64,000 nucleotides of DNA from Bdellovibrio bacteriovorus (lineage in GTDB: Bacteria; Bdellovibrionota; Bdellovibrionia; Bdellovibrionales; Bdellovibrionaceae): contig NZ_CP102930.1 of assembly GCF_025558485.1 (NCBI RefSeq), positions 2,976,001-3,040,000 on the forward strand. The letters run 5' to 3'. The stretch's first letter is position 1. Every line of letters starts with the position of its first letter. Under the pieces are notes generated by a model. It searched no databases and was not told where the DNA came from. It saw nothing but the letters and a program-made list of their open reading frames with translations. The translations under genes and the position numbers were made by a program. Of this stretch, positions 8,402-17,599 are shown piece by piece.

Positions 8402-10720
8402 TCAAAGGTCCGGAGCTTTGGCCTTGTCAAAAATGAGCTCCACTTGCGTAGGATCACCTTCTTTGTAGGCATTCAGGGATTCCAGCGTTTGCTGATCCAG
8501 CGTGATTTTTTCAGTATTTTCCGGCCAAGGGAAATCATCGGCCGGGAAGCGGGTGCCCATCTTTTTCATAAACTGAGTCCATACCGGGACAGCCCCGTTG
8601 GAGCCAGTCAGCTTGTGCGGCAGGTTGTTGTCGTACCCCACCCACACAACCGTGGTGATGTACGGGGTGAAACCTGCAAACCAGGCATCCTTGTTGTCAC
8701 TGGTGGTTCCTGTTTTACCCGCAGCAGGATTAAAGAAACCATTAAGTGTGATAGAACGGGCCGTTCCTGATAAAACAGTCTGTTTCATCATGCTGACAAG
8801 GCTTGCCACTGCCACCGGATCAACCGTGGGTGTGAGGCGCGGGTCGTGAATAAATACTTCCTGCCCGTCAGCATTCAGGGCACGGCGAATAAAGGAAAGA
8901 GCCGGCTTTTGTCCCATTGCCGCCAGACTCATATAGCTTTGCAGGACTTCACGGGGATACATTTCAAAGGCCCCTAAAGTCATGGCTGGGAAAGATTTCA
9001 GTTCGGAAGTCACACCCATAGCGTGAGTCACATCAATGATATTTCCCAGTCCCACAGCCAATCCCAAAGAAGCTGTTGCTGCATTGAGAGAGTTTTTCAA
9101 AGCATAGAACATCGGAACGGAGCCGAAATATTTTTTGCCATAGTTGTCCGGTGACCATGCTTGACCTTCATATTTGTACGTGAACTTTTCATCGTTCAGC
9201 AGGGTGATGGGGGTGTAAGGCTGACCGGTTTCCGCGTTATTGTTCATCAAGGCGGTCAGATAGACGAACGGCTTCATGATGGAGCCGATCTGGCGATGTC
9301 CATCAATGGCACGATTAAACTGAGTCATGCGGAAGTTTCGTCCGCCGACCACTACGCTGACCAGCCCGGTTTTGTTGTTGCCGACCAGAACGCTGCCTTC
9401 CAGAACATTGCCCTTGGCTTTCAGTCCGGAAATGTGTTTGTTGGACTTTTCAAGATTTTCCAGATGATTGCGCAGGGAATCCTGTGCAACCTCCTGAGCT
9501 TCAAGATCCAACGCGGTGTAGATTCTAAGCCCGTCTGGATTCAGACCCTGACTGCTAAGTTGTTTACGGACAGCATCCAGATAGTACGGTGCTGTTTCAG
9601 AGGCAATACTGCGCGGAGCACTTGGCAAAGGCTGGCGGTCAGCTTCGTTGAACTGTTCATCGGAAATGTAATCAAAGCCTTTCATCTTATCCAAAACCAG
9701 ATGACGACGGCGTTCCGCATTGACGGGTTTTTTGAATGGATTGTACAAACCCGGACTGTTGACGATGGCGGCCATCAGGGCACATTCGCTGATGTTCAGA
9801 TCTGTCAGTTCTTTGCCGAAGTAATAGCGGGCGGCGGCTCCGTAGCCACGAACCTGGAAAGCTCCATTTTGTCCCAGATAAATGATGTTCAGATAGGTTT
9901 CCAGAATCTGGTCTTTGCTGAAACGTGATTCCAGCAAAATGGACATGATGAATTCCTGATATTTTCTTTTTAAGGTGCGCTCGCTGGTCAGGAAGTAGTT
10001 TTTTACCAACTGTTGGGTAATGGTACTGCCGCCCTGAGCTTTGCGGCCCGTGGTGATATTTTTTACCAAAGCCCGGAAGATGCCTTTGATGCTGACTCCG
10101 CCATGTTCCAGAAATTGGGCGTCTTCGATGGACATGATGGCATTGGAGCACATCGGGGGAACTTCACCCAGGCTGACTGTTCTCTGCATCAGCGGTTCGT
10201 TGCCGATATATTGGGCAAGAAGGGGGGCTTCGCTGAGCGCTTCGGTGACTTCAACGAACGGCGCACCCTTAAAGATGCGCGAAATCAGGCGGTCCTTCTG
10301 GATCACCAGAATCTGTAGAGAGCTGTCACTGTTTTGCGTCGCCGTATCCTGAGTGACCCAGCCAATGCAGGCCTCCTGATTGTCATCAAGCCCGACTTGC
10401 AGGCGGGCGGCACACTGGTCGCGAGTGGCAATGAAGTAATCCCCGGGAAGAATTCTTTGATCGAACTCGCGGCGGCGGTAGTTCTGGCGCAGAAGTTGTT
10501 TTTCAACGTCAGAAATCTGAATCAAACTTTGTGTCTGAAACGTGGGCGGAGCCGCATAGAATTCTGTCGGAACAATGAACTTCTTGGACTCCAGTTTGGA
10601 GACAAGTTCCTTCTCCAGAGCAAAGTAGGAATAGACGCCAATCCCAAGCCCGCAGATGATTACAAGCGTCAGAAGGATTGTAAAAGCCAATAAAATAGTC
10701 TTTAATCGTGATCGCAACAT
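8402..10720 (-). CDS. bifunctional class A penicillin-binding protein, PBP1B type
   Basis: This 772-residue enzyme polymerises and crosslinks peptidoglycan. An N-terminal membrane anchor (about 9-32) is followed by a UB2H-like module (about 45-105, with FYAAPP and a PGDYF element), as in PBP1B. The glycosyltransferase domain follows: the catalytic Glu199 lies in EDAQFLEHGG, with downstream GGSTITQQL and RKYQE motifs. The transpeptidase domain has SIMK with Ser480 and Lys483, an SLN motif, and KTGTTSDNKDAWFAG. All catalytic motifs look intact. The gene is divergent from the GroES-like gene across 83 bp. It is likely the main septal or elongation class A synthase, but other PBPs may lie outside the window. 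Confidence 0.93.
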   Translation of the reverse strand: MLRSRLKTILLAFTILLTLVIICGLGIGVYSYFALEKELVSKLESKKFIVPTEFYAAPPTFQTQSLIQISDVEKQLLRQNYRRREFDQRILPGDYFIATRDQCAARLQVGLDDNQEACIGWVTQDTATQNSDSSLQILVIQKDRLISRIFKGAPFVEVTEALSEAPLLAQYIGNEPLMQRTVSLGEVPPMCSNAIMSIEDAQFLEHGGVSIKGIFRALVKNITTGRKAQGGSTITQQLVKNYFLTSERTLKRKYQEFIMSILLESRFSKDQILETYLNIIYLGQNGAFQVRGYGAAARYYFGKELTDLNISECALMAAIVNSPGLYNPFKKPVNAERRRHLVLDKMKGFDYISDEQFNEADRQPLPSAPRSIASETAPYYLDAVRKQLSSQGLNPDGLRIYTALDLEAQEVAQDSLRNHLENLEKSNKHISGLKAKGNVLEGSVLVGNNKTGLVSVVVGGRNFRMTQFNRAIDGHRQIGSIMKPFVYLTALMNNNAETGQPYTPITLLNDEKFTYKYEGQAWSPDNYGKKYFGSVPMFYALKNSLNAATASLGLAVGLGNIIDVTHAMGVTSELKSFPAMTLGAFEMYPREVLQSYMSLAAMGQKPALSFIRRALNADGQEVFIHDPRLTPTVDPVAVASLVSMMKQTVLSGTARSITLNGFFNPAAGKTGTTSDNKDAWFAGFTPYITTVVWVGYDNNLPHKLTGSNGAVPVWTQFMKKMGTRFPADDFPWPENTEKITLDQQTLESLNAYKEGDPTQVELIFDKAKAPDL

Positions 10721-10803
10721 AGATAACAGCGTAGTACGAAACTCACTTGCTGAACAACCTTTGAAATGTTTTTCATTAAGTTGCCTTTGTGAAAGGATTG
10801 TTT

Positions 10804-11448
10804 GTGGCTAAGAAGAAATCTTCTGCAAAAAAAGCCAATGTAAAAAAGGCCGTTAAAAAGACGCCTTCCAAAAAAGCTCCAGTTAAAAAATCATCTGCAA
10901 CCAAAAAAGCGGCACCCAAAAAGGCCGCAGCGAAGAAGTCTGTTGCCAAGAAGCCAGCGGCTAAAAAACCTGCAAAAAAAGCGGCTGTGAAGAAGGTTGC
11001 GACAAAGAAGGTGGCGCCGAAAAAAGCTGTCGTTAAAAAAGCTCCAGCCAAGAAGGCGGCCGTCAAGAAGACCCCGGCTCCAAAGGCTGTTGCTATGCCA
11101 ACGGCTCATTTGATTAAAGACACGGCTCCGGCAAAAAAGCTGGATCTTAGTGATTTTGTGACTCCGTTGGATGATCGTTTGATTGTTCAGGTTTCCGGGG
11201 CCGAGAAAATGACAGCGGGTGGTTTGTACATCCCTGACTCCGTAGCGGACACTTCCGGCAATTTGCAGGGATATGTTGTTGCGGCGGGACGTGGTCATAT
11301 CAGCAAAAAGGGCCATTTGCGTCCGATGGATGTTCAGGTGGGCGACAAAGTCGTGTTTTCTGAATATGCGGGCACTAAAATCAAAATTCAAAACGAAGAC
11401 CTCATCATTCTGCGCGAAGGCGATGTGATGGGCGTGGTCTCTAAGTAA
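10804..11448 (+). CDS. GroES (Cpn10) domain protein with Lys/Ala-rich histone-H1-like N-terminal tail
   Basis: The 214-residue protein has two parts. Residues 1 to about 100 are almost only Lys, Ala, Pro, Val, Ser and Thr in repeats of the KKAAxKK and AKKAPxK type, resembling the tails of histone H1 or bacterial Hc1-like proteins. Residues from about 115 to the end form a complete Cpn10 domain: PLDDRLIVQ, a mobile loop with EKMTAGGLYIPDS, GYVVAAGRGH, VGDKVVFSEYAG and LIILREGDVMGVV. GroES caps the GroEL folding chamber. A basic tail could instead bind nucleic acid or another polyanion; this is inference. GTG at 10804 is preferred because AAAGGA lies 6 nt upstream. No groEL is adjacent. Confidence 0.88.
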   Translation: MAKKKSSAKKANVKKAVKKTPSKKAPVKKSSATKKAAPKKAAAKKSVAKKPAAKKPAKKAAVKKVATKKVAPKKAVVKKAPAKKAAVKKTPAPKAVAMPTAHLIKDTAPAKKLDLSDFVTPLDDRLIVQVSGAEKMTAGGLYIPDSVADTSGNLQGYVVAAGRGHISKKGHLRPMDVQVGDKVVFSEYAGTKIKIQNEDLIILREGDVMGVVSK

Positions 11449-11458
11449 AGGAATGAAA

Positions 11459-12847
11459 ATGTTGAACAAGAATCTTCTGAAAGCATTGGGTCTTTCTGTG
11501 GCACTTTTGTCCCCAGCGGCTCATGCGATGTCTTTGGACTGGAGCGGGGGCTACCGTTTTGAATGGACCGAGGTGGATCGTCCGTCTTTGGGGACTCCGA
11601 CAGAAAGAAAAGCTTACGGCACCAACTATCTTTACCTGAGCCCGAAAGTTGTCGCGGCTGACGGTGTGAATGTTGTTTCCCGTTTTGATATTTTAAACAG
11701 CCAGGCTTATCCAAATTCTCAATTGGGTGACATCTGGGGTTTGAACACAGGTGCGCAAGGTAATACCAATAATCAAGGCTCCACAGATGTTAAAGTCAGC
11801 CAGTTGTATCTGACTGTGAATCAGGAATATGGTGCTTTGATTGTGGGTCGCGCGCCGTTTGATTTTGGTTTGGGTATGACTTACAGCTCTGGCAAGGGCA
11901 TGTTTGATCACTGGTATGATACACGTGACATGGTTGCTTACAAAATCGTTGTGGGTGACTGGTTCTTTATGCCGTCTTTGGGTCGCAAGCAGTCCACGGG
12001 CTTCGGTCAGGGTGGTTCTGTAACGACTATGGGTTTCCAGCTTCAATATGAAAGCGAAGAAAACAAGTCTCTTCTTGGTATCTATCAGGAAACTACCAAG
12101 GGTGTGAAAGAGGCTGTGAATTATTCTGCGGCTCAGATCGCGGCCTATGGTGGAGATGGTGCTAACTCCAATACGAACATTCAAAGAACGAACTTTGTAT
12201 TGGGTCGTGGATTTGATTCTTTCGACTTTAAGTTTGAAGCCGGCTTCCAATCTGGGGAAACAGGTGTGACAAATGGCACGAAAGACATTGGTTTGAACGG
12301 CTACGGTCTGGCGATGGAATTCAATGTTCCGGCTAAAGAATCCAAATGGGACTACAGAGTGCGTTTGGGTATGGCGACAGGGAATGATTCTTCCAATGAC
12401 TTTGGTGGATATGCCTTCAACCGCAACTATGACGTGGCCATGCTTCTTTTCAACCACCGTTTGGGTGGTCAGGATTTCCTGAATACCAATGTGGTTAAAG
12501 ATGGTACAAGAAGTATCGGTGATTCTGCCGATGATGAATCCATCAGCAACACGATCTACTTTGCTCCGTCCGTGAACTATGCTTGGTCCGAAAGAATCGA
12601 TCTTCGTAACACGTTGGTGTATGCACAATTGATGCAAACCCAAAATTCTTCTGTTGATTCTTCAAAAGATCTGGGCCTAGAATGGGATATCGACGTGGTT
12701 TACAAACACAGTGATAGAATTCAGTGGGTGAATCAGGTCGGACTTCTGTTCCCGGGTGAAGCATGGAAAAATGGCACCGGTGCAGGAGGAGACCTGGATA
12801 ACGGGTTTACATTTGGATTTGCATCTAAAGCCGCCATCAGCTTTTGA
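11459..12847 (+). CDS. porin-like outer membrane beta-barrel protein
   Basis: The 462-residue product has a Sec signal peptide (MLNKNLLKALGLSVALL, cut after an AHA motif). The mature chain shows alternating polar/aromatic beta-strand patterns and ends in a terminal Phe (AAISF), the usual recognition signal for BAM-dependent barrel assembly. It is therefore probably a porin or related outer membrane protein; its substrate is unknown. ATG at 11459 is chosen because AAGGA lies 6 nt upstream; the ATG at 11453 would be too close. It begins 10 bp after the GroES-like gene, so the two may be co-transcribed. Its last 52 bp, stop codon included, are duplicated immediately downstream. Confidence 0.8.
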   Translation: MLNKNLLKALGLSVALLSPAAHAMSLDWSGGYRFEWTEVDRPSLGTPTERKAYGTNYLYLSPKVVAADGVNVVSRFDILNSQAYPNSQLGDIWGLNTGAQGNTNNQGSTDVKVSQLYLTVNQEYGALIVGRAPFDFGLGMTYSSGKGMFDHWYDTRDMVAYKIVVGDWFFMPSLGRKQSTGFGQGGSVTTMGFQLQYESEENKSLLGIYQETTKGVKEAVNYSAAQIAAYGGDGANSNTNIQRTNFVLGRGFDSFDFKFEAGFQSGETGVTNGTKDIGLNGYGLAMEFNVPAKESKWDYRVRLGMATGNDSSNDFGGYAFNRNYDVAMLLFNHRLGGQDFLNTNVVKDGTRSIGDSADDESISNTIYFAPSVNYAWSERIDLRNTLVYAQLMQTQNSSVDSSKDLGLEWDIDVVYKHSDRIQWVNQVGLLFPGEAWKNGTGAGGDLDNGFTFGFASKAAISF

Positions 12848-12899
12848 GGATAACGGGTTTACATTTGGATTTGCATCTAAAGCCGCCATCAGCTTTTGA
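12796..12899 (+). repeat. perfect 52-bp tandem duplication of a gene 3' end
   Basis: Positions 12796-12847 (last 17 codons of the porin-like gene through its TGA) are repeated base for base at 12848-12899. The unit length of 52 is not a multiple of three, and the original stop is kept, so the second copy is untranslated. Perfect identity suggests a recent slippage or recombination event, or an assembly artefact. Confidence 0.95.
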
Positions 12900-12970
12900 T
12901 TACAGCACGATTGCAACTTGTACGACAGCTTGATGACTACTTGAAACATCTTGTTTGGTGGTGAGCAGGG

Positions 12971-12995
12971 CCCGGGGGGCGAAAGTCCCCCGGGA
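12971..12995 (+). terminator. intrinsic terminator of porin-like gene
   Basis: A very GC-rich stem, cccggggg paired with cccccggg around a short loop, is followed by a run of eight T from about 12996. It lies downstream of the duplicated porin 3' end and upstream of the next gene. Confidence 0.9.
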
Positions 12996-13066
12996 TTTTT
13001 TTTGCCTTAAAACAATCTAGACAACCTCCGGGATCTTTGTAAGATCAGAATTTCAGGAGGCTCTTC

Positions 13067-13444
13067 ATGAAAAGTTTTGCTTTATCGGCGGTATTTCTAG
13101 TCGTTTCGGGGTTTGTCTCGTCCGCTCAGGCTTGGACCGAGGTTGCTTATGAAACTATCTTTGCCGATTATCCTGTGTATCAACAGATCGTTCTGCGCAA
13201 AAGCAAAGTCGAATATCAGGAAATCATGGTTCAAGTTATGAACCCGGGTGGGGCCCGCATTCAGCGAGCCGAGGTGATCACCGAAAACGGTTGGTCTCTG
13301 CCTGCCTGGCGTTTGGAAGGGGACTATCGCTTCGGAATGCAGCAATCCGATATGTTCCAAAAATCCAAAGTCCGCTATGTCAGAATGTACCTGTCCACTC
13401 TGCGTCCGCGTGAACCCGTTCGCCTGCGTGTGATGATGCGCTAA
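13067..13444 (+). CDS. small secreted protein of unknown function
   Basis: The 125-residue product begins with a Sec signal peptide ending in AQA before Trp (about residue 22). The mature domain of about 100 residues is rich in beta-strand-forming residues with several Arg-containing strands, and I recognise no family. AGGAGG lies 6 nt upstream of the ATG, an excellent ribosome-binding site. The gene is flanked by terminators on both sides, so it is probably monocistronic. Confidence 0.75.
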   Translation: MKSFALSAVFLVVSGFVSSAQAWTEVAYETIFADYPVYQQIVLRKSKVEYQEIMVQVMNPGGARIQRAEVITENGWSLPAWRLEGDYRFGMQQSDMFQKSKVRYVRMYLSTLRPREPVRLRVMMR

Positions 13445-13452
13445 AAAGAAAA

Positions 13453-13473
13453 AAGGGCCCATCGTGGGCCCTT
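13453..13473. terminator. intrinsic terminator between convergent genes
   Basis: The stem aagggccc (13453-13460) pairs with gggccctt (13466-13473) around a 5-nt loop. An A-rich flank on the left serves as the T-tail for the minus-strand gene ending at 13510, while the plus-side tail is weaker. Confidence 0.7.
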
Positions 13474-13509
13474 CGGAGGATCTTTTCAGTTATTCGTTCG
13501 TGGTGGTTA

Positions 13510-14904
13510 TTACTGACGACCGCGAATCTGTTGTCTCATTTGCAAAGCTTCTGCTGTAGCATCGCGAGGTGCACCGAAAGACACGCCACCGCTTGTAGTC
13601 AGAGGGGCTGACAGTGTTGTCGCACCAGTTCTGGAAGAAACTGGATTCGTTGCAGTCGGAGCTGTTGTTGTCCCTTGTTGAGGAATCACACCAATCTGAG
13701 AGTTTTGTACCGGAGTTACGCCCGGGATTGTGCCGATATTCGCACCGCGACCTGGAGTCTGCAAGCGAGCGCTCAAATCAATGCCTGGCACAGTCACCTG
13801 AGCTGGCAAAGCTGTAGTTCCACCCAGAAGTCCCATCGCAGTCAGGATATTTTGAGACAGATATTCCTGATAGGATTTAACATTGGTCTGAGTCAGTTTG
13901 TCAGCATACCTACCGTCGCTAAGACCTTGGTTACTTGTATAGACCAAGCGATCCGCCAACAGTCGAGTTCCGACAAGGCGGGAGTCTGCTTCTTGAAGTA
14001 AAGCACCTTTTTGATTTACGTCTGTTGCCGTCTTGGCTTTGTTCGCAGTTTCCTGAGCCAGTGTCGCTTCATATTTTAGAACTTCAGCCTGAGCAATAAA
14101 GACCTTTTGACGGATGCTTTCAAATCCGGAAGGAATCTTAGCGATAAATGATTCCAGATTATTCAAGGTGTTATCCAGGCTGTCCTGTGCTTCCAGGATG
14201 GCTGCTCTATTATCTTCAGTGTTTGGAACCGTGTAGCCCAGTTGCTGTCTCAGGGACGCAATGTAAGCTGCCTGTCTGGCATCGGAAAGATTACGCAACA
14301 GAGCTGGCTGGACTTCCTTGCTGAAGAACTGATTGGCGTCAGCAGTGGTGATTTTCTTTTTCTCAGAAAGAAGATCTGGCAGGCGGTCAGAGTAACAGGA
14401 TAGTTTTTCGGAATCAGTTTCGTTGGAACCGCAATCTCTGCGGATGCTAGCGAAATAGTCGATTTTCTTTTTTACGACAACTTCTTCCTTTTCCTCAACC
14501 GCATCCTCTTCTTCAACTTCCTCTTTCTTTACGACTTTCTTTTTCGTAGCCGCAGAGTCTTTGGCAAGTTGCTTCATCAGCTCCACATTTAAAGAGTCGA
14601 TATCGGATTTGTTTTTAACACTCAAAGTAATGGTGTCGTATCCGCATTTGCCTTCGCAGATTTTACCTTCAGTTGTTTTCTTTGGAACCAGGGCAAGGAC
14701 TTCCTCATCCCCATTATCAATGTATTTAACGGGCATGACACCATCAGCGGTGTAAACCTTGCTTTCCATTAGATCACCGCTTGTGGAAGCGAAGTCTGCA
14801 GAAGCAATCCCGTCAGAGTGAGAGTTTAAAGATACATTAACACCTAAAACAGCCAACAAGGCCGTTGTCAGAACCCATTTCTTTTGTGGGTATGTGAATT
14901 TCAT
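13510..14904 (-). CDS. secreted protein of unknown function with Lys/Glu-rich segment
   Basis: The 464-residue protein has an N-terminal hydrophobic signal sequence. A Cys pair in CEGKCGYD (about residue 85) precedes a highly charged Lys/Glu stretch (about 120-150) made of KKKVVKKEE and EEEDAVEEKEE elements. A helical middle region with two more Cys follows, and the C-terminus is Thr/Gly/Pro-rich and probably disordered. No family is recognised. The start has CAGGAGG 5 nt upstream. It is divergent from the aminomutase gene across 332 bp. Confidence 0.75.
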   Translation of the reverse strand: MKFTYPQKKWVLTTALLAVLGVNVSLNSHSDGIASADFASTSGDLMESKVYTADGVMPVKYIDNGDEEVLALVPKKTTEGKICEGKCGYDTITLSVKNKSDIDSLNVELMKQLAKDSAATKKKVVKKEEVEEEDAVEEKEEVVVKKKIDYFASIRRDCGSNETDSEKLSCYSDRLPDLLSEKKKITTADANQFFSKEVQPALLRNLSDARQAAYIASLRQQLGYTVPNTEDNRAAILEAQDSLDNTLNNLESFIAKIPSGFESIRQKVFIAQAEVLKYEATLAQETANKAKTATDVNQKGALLQEADSRLVGTRLLADRLVYTSNQGLSDGRYADKLTQTNVKSYQEYLSQNILTAMGLLGGTTALPAQVTVPGIDLSARLQTPGRGANIGTIPGVTPVQNSQIGVIPQQGTTTAPTATNPVSSRTGATTLSAPLTTSGGVSFGAPRDATAEALQMRQQIRGRQ

Positions 14905-15236
14905 AAGTCCTCCTGTGTGAAGGGAACATCCAGTCCCTTTTATCTACACAGATGTAAAGCGAAGGCCGGGCCAAAACCGGGTGTCTGTGCCAGAGGCCCT
15001 AAACGCGTGGAATATCTAAAGGTTCTCATGTTGAGAATGGCGCTTTGTCGGGCGGGGGCTGTAGAACTTGTGGTGTCCCACCCTGAGAATGATAAAAACC
15101 TGCGGATTTTCAGATAGTTAAACAAGCCACGGGGATGTGGGCAGAAAGACCTCAAAAGAGCCCCTTTCAGTCACTTTTTGCCATGGATAGGGGCCTTCTT
15201 CTTGCTAAATAGGACCATTTCCTTCATAAAACAGCC
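14905..15236. other. 332-bp divergent intergenic region
   Basis: The region separates the secreted-protein gene (minus) from the aminomutase gene (plus). It must carry promoters for both, but I could not assign convincing -35/-10 pairs. A plus-strand frame entering it from 14884 overlaps the secreted-protein gene, has no ribosome-binding site and looks like chance. Confidence 0.5.
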
Positions 15237-16424
15237 ATGAAGTTTCATTTCCCACGAAGCCCACGCCCTGAATCCATAGCTGAATCCGATTGGAATAATT
15301 GGACTTGGCAGCTTCGTCATTCACTTAAAACACAGGACGACTTTGCGGCTCACTTCGATTTGAGCGAAGACGAAAAAGCCGCTTTTGTGGATGGGAAAGA
15401 ACTCTTCAATGTTCGCACGACTCCTTACTATGCAAGTCTTGCCCGGCAGAGTCCGGACGGGCAGTCCTTGCGCCAGATTCTGATGCCACACCGCTTTGAA
15501 ATCGAAGAGGGTGATCAGCAGATGCTGGACCCTTTGGGTGAGCGTGTGAATAAGGCGGCGCCACGTTTGATTCACCGCTATTCAGATCGCGTGCTTTTTC
15601 TGATCACTGATATTTGCAGCGTGTACTGTCGTTTCTGCACACGCAAACACTTCACCGGGCAAGAACAGGCCTTTATTCGCATTGAAGAATACGAACAGGC
15701 CTTGGCGTATATTCGTGCGCACACAGGTTTGCGCGAGGTGATTCTGTCCGGTGGTGATCCGCTGACAGTCAGTGACAAGCAACTGGATCGCGTTCTAACG
15801 GATCTGCGTGCGATTGAACATGTCGAAATTATTCGTATTGGTTCACGTATGCCGGTGGTGTGCCCGATGCGCATTACGGACGACCTGGTGCAGATTATAA
15901 AAAAGCATAAGCCTGTTTTCCTGATGTCCCACTTCAATCATCCGGCGGAATTGACCGCAGAGGCAGTTGAAGCTCTGGAAAGACTTGTGGATAACGGCAT
16001 TCCCGTGATGAACCAGATGGTTTTGCTAAACGGAATTAACAATCATCCGGCACTGGTGCAGGCCCTGAACCGTCGTTTACTTTACTTGCGTGTGAAGCCT
16101 TATTACATGTTCCAGTGTGACCCATCACAAGGCACGGATCATTTGCGAACCTCTGTGGAAGATTCTTTGGAAATCCAAAAAGAGCTGTGGGGGCATTTGT
16201 CAGGTTTGGCAATGCCGAATCTGTCCTTGGATATCCCCAATGGCGGTGGCAAAACTTATCTTGTTCCGAACTTTGAAGTGGGGCAGGAAGGGCGCACTCG
16301 TCATTATGTCGGGTGGGATGGAGTCAAGGCCGAGTATATCAGCCCTGCTCCGGAAAAAATTCGCAAACCTGATGCTTCTTTGTACGAAGCAGAGTGGGCT
16401 CACTTAAAATCATGTAAAGCCTGA
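15237..16424 (+). CDS. kamA: lysine 2,3-aminomutase family radical SAM enzyme
   Basis: The 395-residue enzyme has the radical SAM motif CSVYCRFC (Cys127, Cys131, Cys134) followed by TRKHF, typical of the KamA family. GGDPL is the SAM-contact motif. PNGGGK provides the PLP Schiff-base lysine, Lys339. The Asp residues of QCDPSQG and LDIPNG match the two acidic residues that bind the substrate amino group in clostridial lysine 2,3-aminomutase. That favours conversion of L-lysine to beta-lysine over EpmB, which is also shorter. No epmA or efp lies nearby. The last 25 bp overlap the convergent beta-lactamase-fold gene. Confidence 0.85.
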   Translation: MKFHFPRSPRPESIAESDWNNWTWQLRHSLKTQDDFAAHFDLSEDEKAAFVDGKELFNVRTTPYYASLARQSPDGQSLRQILMPHRFEIEEGDQQMLDPLGERVNKAAPRLIHRYSDRVLFLITDICSVYCRFCTRKHFTGQEQAFIRIEEYEQALAYIRAHTGLREVILSGGDPLTVSDKQLDRVLTDLRAIEHVEIIRIGSRMPVVCPMRITDDLVQIIKKHKPVFLMSHFNHPAELTAEAVEALERLVDNGIPVMNQMVLLNGINNHPALVQALNRRLLYLRVKPYYMFQCDPSQGTDHLRTSVEDSLEIQKELWGHLSGLAMPNLSLDIPNGGGKTYLVPNFEVGQEGRTRHYVGWDGVKAEYISPAPEKIRKPDASLYEAEWAHLKSCKA

Positions 16425-17599
16425 TCCATTCCTGACATCAGGTCCTGGGCAAGAACACCAATATCAGCAAGATCCTTTACTGGCAGTCGATTGAAGATCA
16501 CAGCCCAGGTGGTTCCATCTGAACGGCGATTCAAATAGGAAAGCGTGCTGGTTTCCAAAGCTCCGGCATGTGCAATGGATTTTCCGTCTTCAGTGGAAAC
16601 CCAACCCAAAGAGGCCGTGGGATTTCCTGTTGCCGGATTGGCCGTTGTCATCACCTTGATGGTTTCAGGTTTTAGCAACTGAACTTTCCCAGCCCCCGGA
16701 GTGACGGCATCAGCAAATTTCACCAGATCTGTTGGTGTAGCCAGCCAGCCGCCATGGCCATCCATAGTGTGGAAGGCAAAGCCATTGTAAGCCTGTGGTC
16801 CTTTGGTTTTGTTGTCGAAAACAGAGATAGGCTGCGGATATCTTGGGTCATCGTAATAGCGAGCTTCCAATGGCAGGCGGTCTTTTAATGTATTGCCGGC
16901 AATTTTCATATCCACAATACCAATGGGGGCAAAGATTTTTTCCTGTACGTATTGTTCGTAAGGCATTTTACTTAACGATTCGATCACGCGGGCCAGAATA
17001 TTATAGCCCAGATTCGAGTAGTGATATTCTTTGCCCGGATCGACGTCTAATTTCTTATACTGAAGCACATAGCGAATCACGGTATCACCGGAAGCAGGAA
17101 CGGCGGTCTTCATCTTCTTCGCGATATGATAAACATCGTACTGTGGATCATAGGATTCAGAATTCCAGCCCCCTGTATGTTGAAGAAGGTCCCGCAAAGT
17201 GATTTTCAGAATACGGGCGTCCTTGATCTTTTTATATTGCGGCAGGTATCCATTTTTTCCAAAGACGGGTTTGTCCAAAGCTGTTTGCAGATCCCTGTCT
17301 GAATCTTCCAATAACTTAAAGACAGCCACTGCCGTGATGGGTTTACTTACACTGGCGATGCGGAAGACCGTGTTCGGAGCTGGTGCCATTTTCATTTCGA
17401 CATCAGCGTATCCGTATCCTTTTTGCAGCACGATGTGTCCGTTGTGGGAAATGGCCAGGGAGGCCGCCGGAATATTGTGTCTTTCAATGTAACCTGCGAT
17501 AAAGGCTCCGGCCTCATCGACGGTCTTGGTTTTGGTGGTTTTGGATGCACAAGATATCAAGGTCAGCGCAAGCGCAGACATTAGCATGAAAGATTTCAT
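16400..17599 (-). CDS. serine beta-lactamase-fold (class C/DD-peptidase-like) lipoprotein
   Basis: The 399-residue product carries a lipobox ending in ISC at Cys17. The catalytic SxxK motif is SVSK with Ser83 and Lys86; YSN follows as the YxN motif, and HAG serves as the third motif. This is the class C beta-lactamase/DD-peptidase/esterase family. As a lipoprotein it may act on periplasmic peptidoglycan peptides or esters; the true substrate is unknown. ATG at 17599 is preferred over 17656 because AAGGAG lies 6 nt upstream and the lipoprotein signal begins there. It overlaps kamA by 25 bp tail to tail. Confidence 0.87.
   Translation of the reverse strand: MKSFMLMSALALTLISCASKTTKTKTVDEAGAFIAGYIERHNIPAASLAISHNGHIVLQKGYGYADVEMKMAPAPNTVFRIASVSKPITAVAVFKLLEDSDRDLQTALDKPVFGKNGYLPQYKKIKDARILKITLRDLLQHTGGWNSESYDPQYDVYHIAKKMKTAVPASGDTVIRYVLQYKKLDVDPGKEYHYSNLGYNILARVIESLSKMPYEQYVQEKIFAPIGIVDMKIAGNTLKDRLPLEARYYDDPRYPQPISVFDNKTKGPQAYNGFAFHTMDGHGGWLATPTDLVKFADAVTPGAGKVQLLKPETIKVMTTANPATGNPTASLGWVSTEDGKSIAHAGALETSTLSYLNRRSDGTTWAVIFNRLPVKDLADIGVLAQDLMSGMDQALHDFK

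Noticed and set aside
11693..12643. 316-codon minus-strand open frame
   Set aside because: Antisense to the porin-like gene, with no start signal.
14884..15117. 77-codon plus-strand frame in the divergent gap
   Set aside because: Overlaps the secreted-protein gene start, has no ribosome-binding site and no recognisable product.
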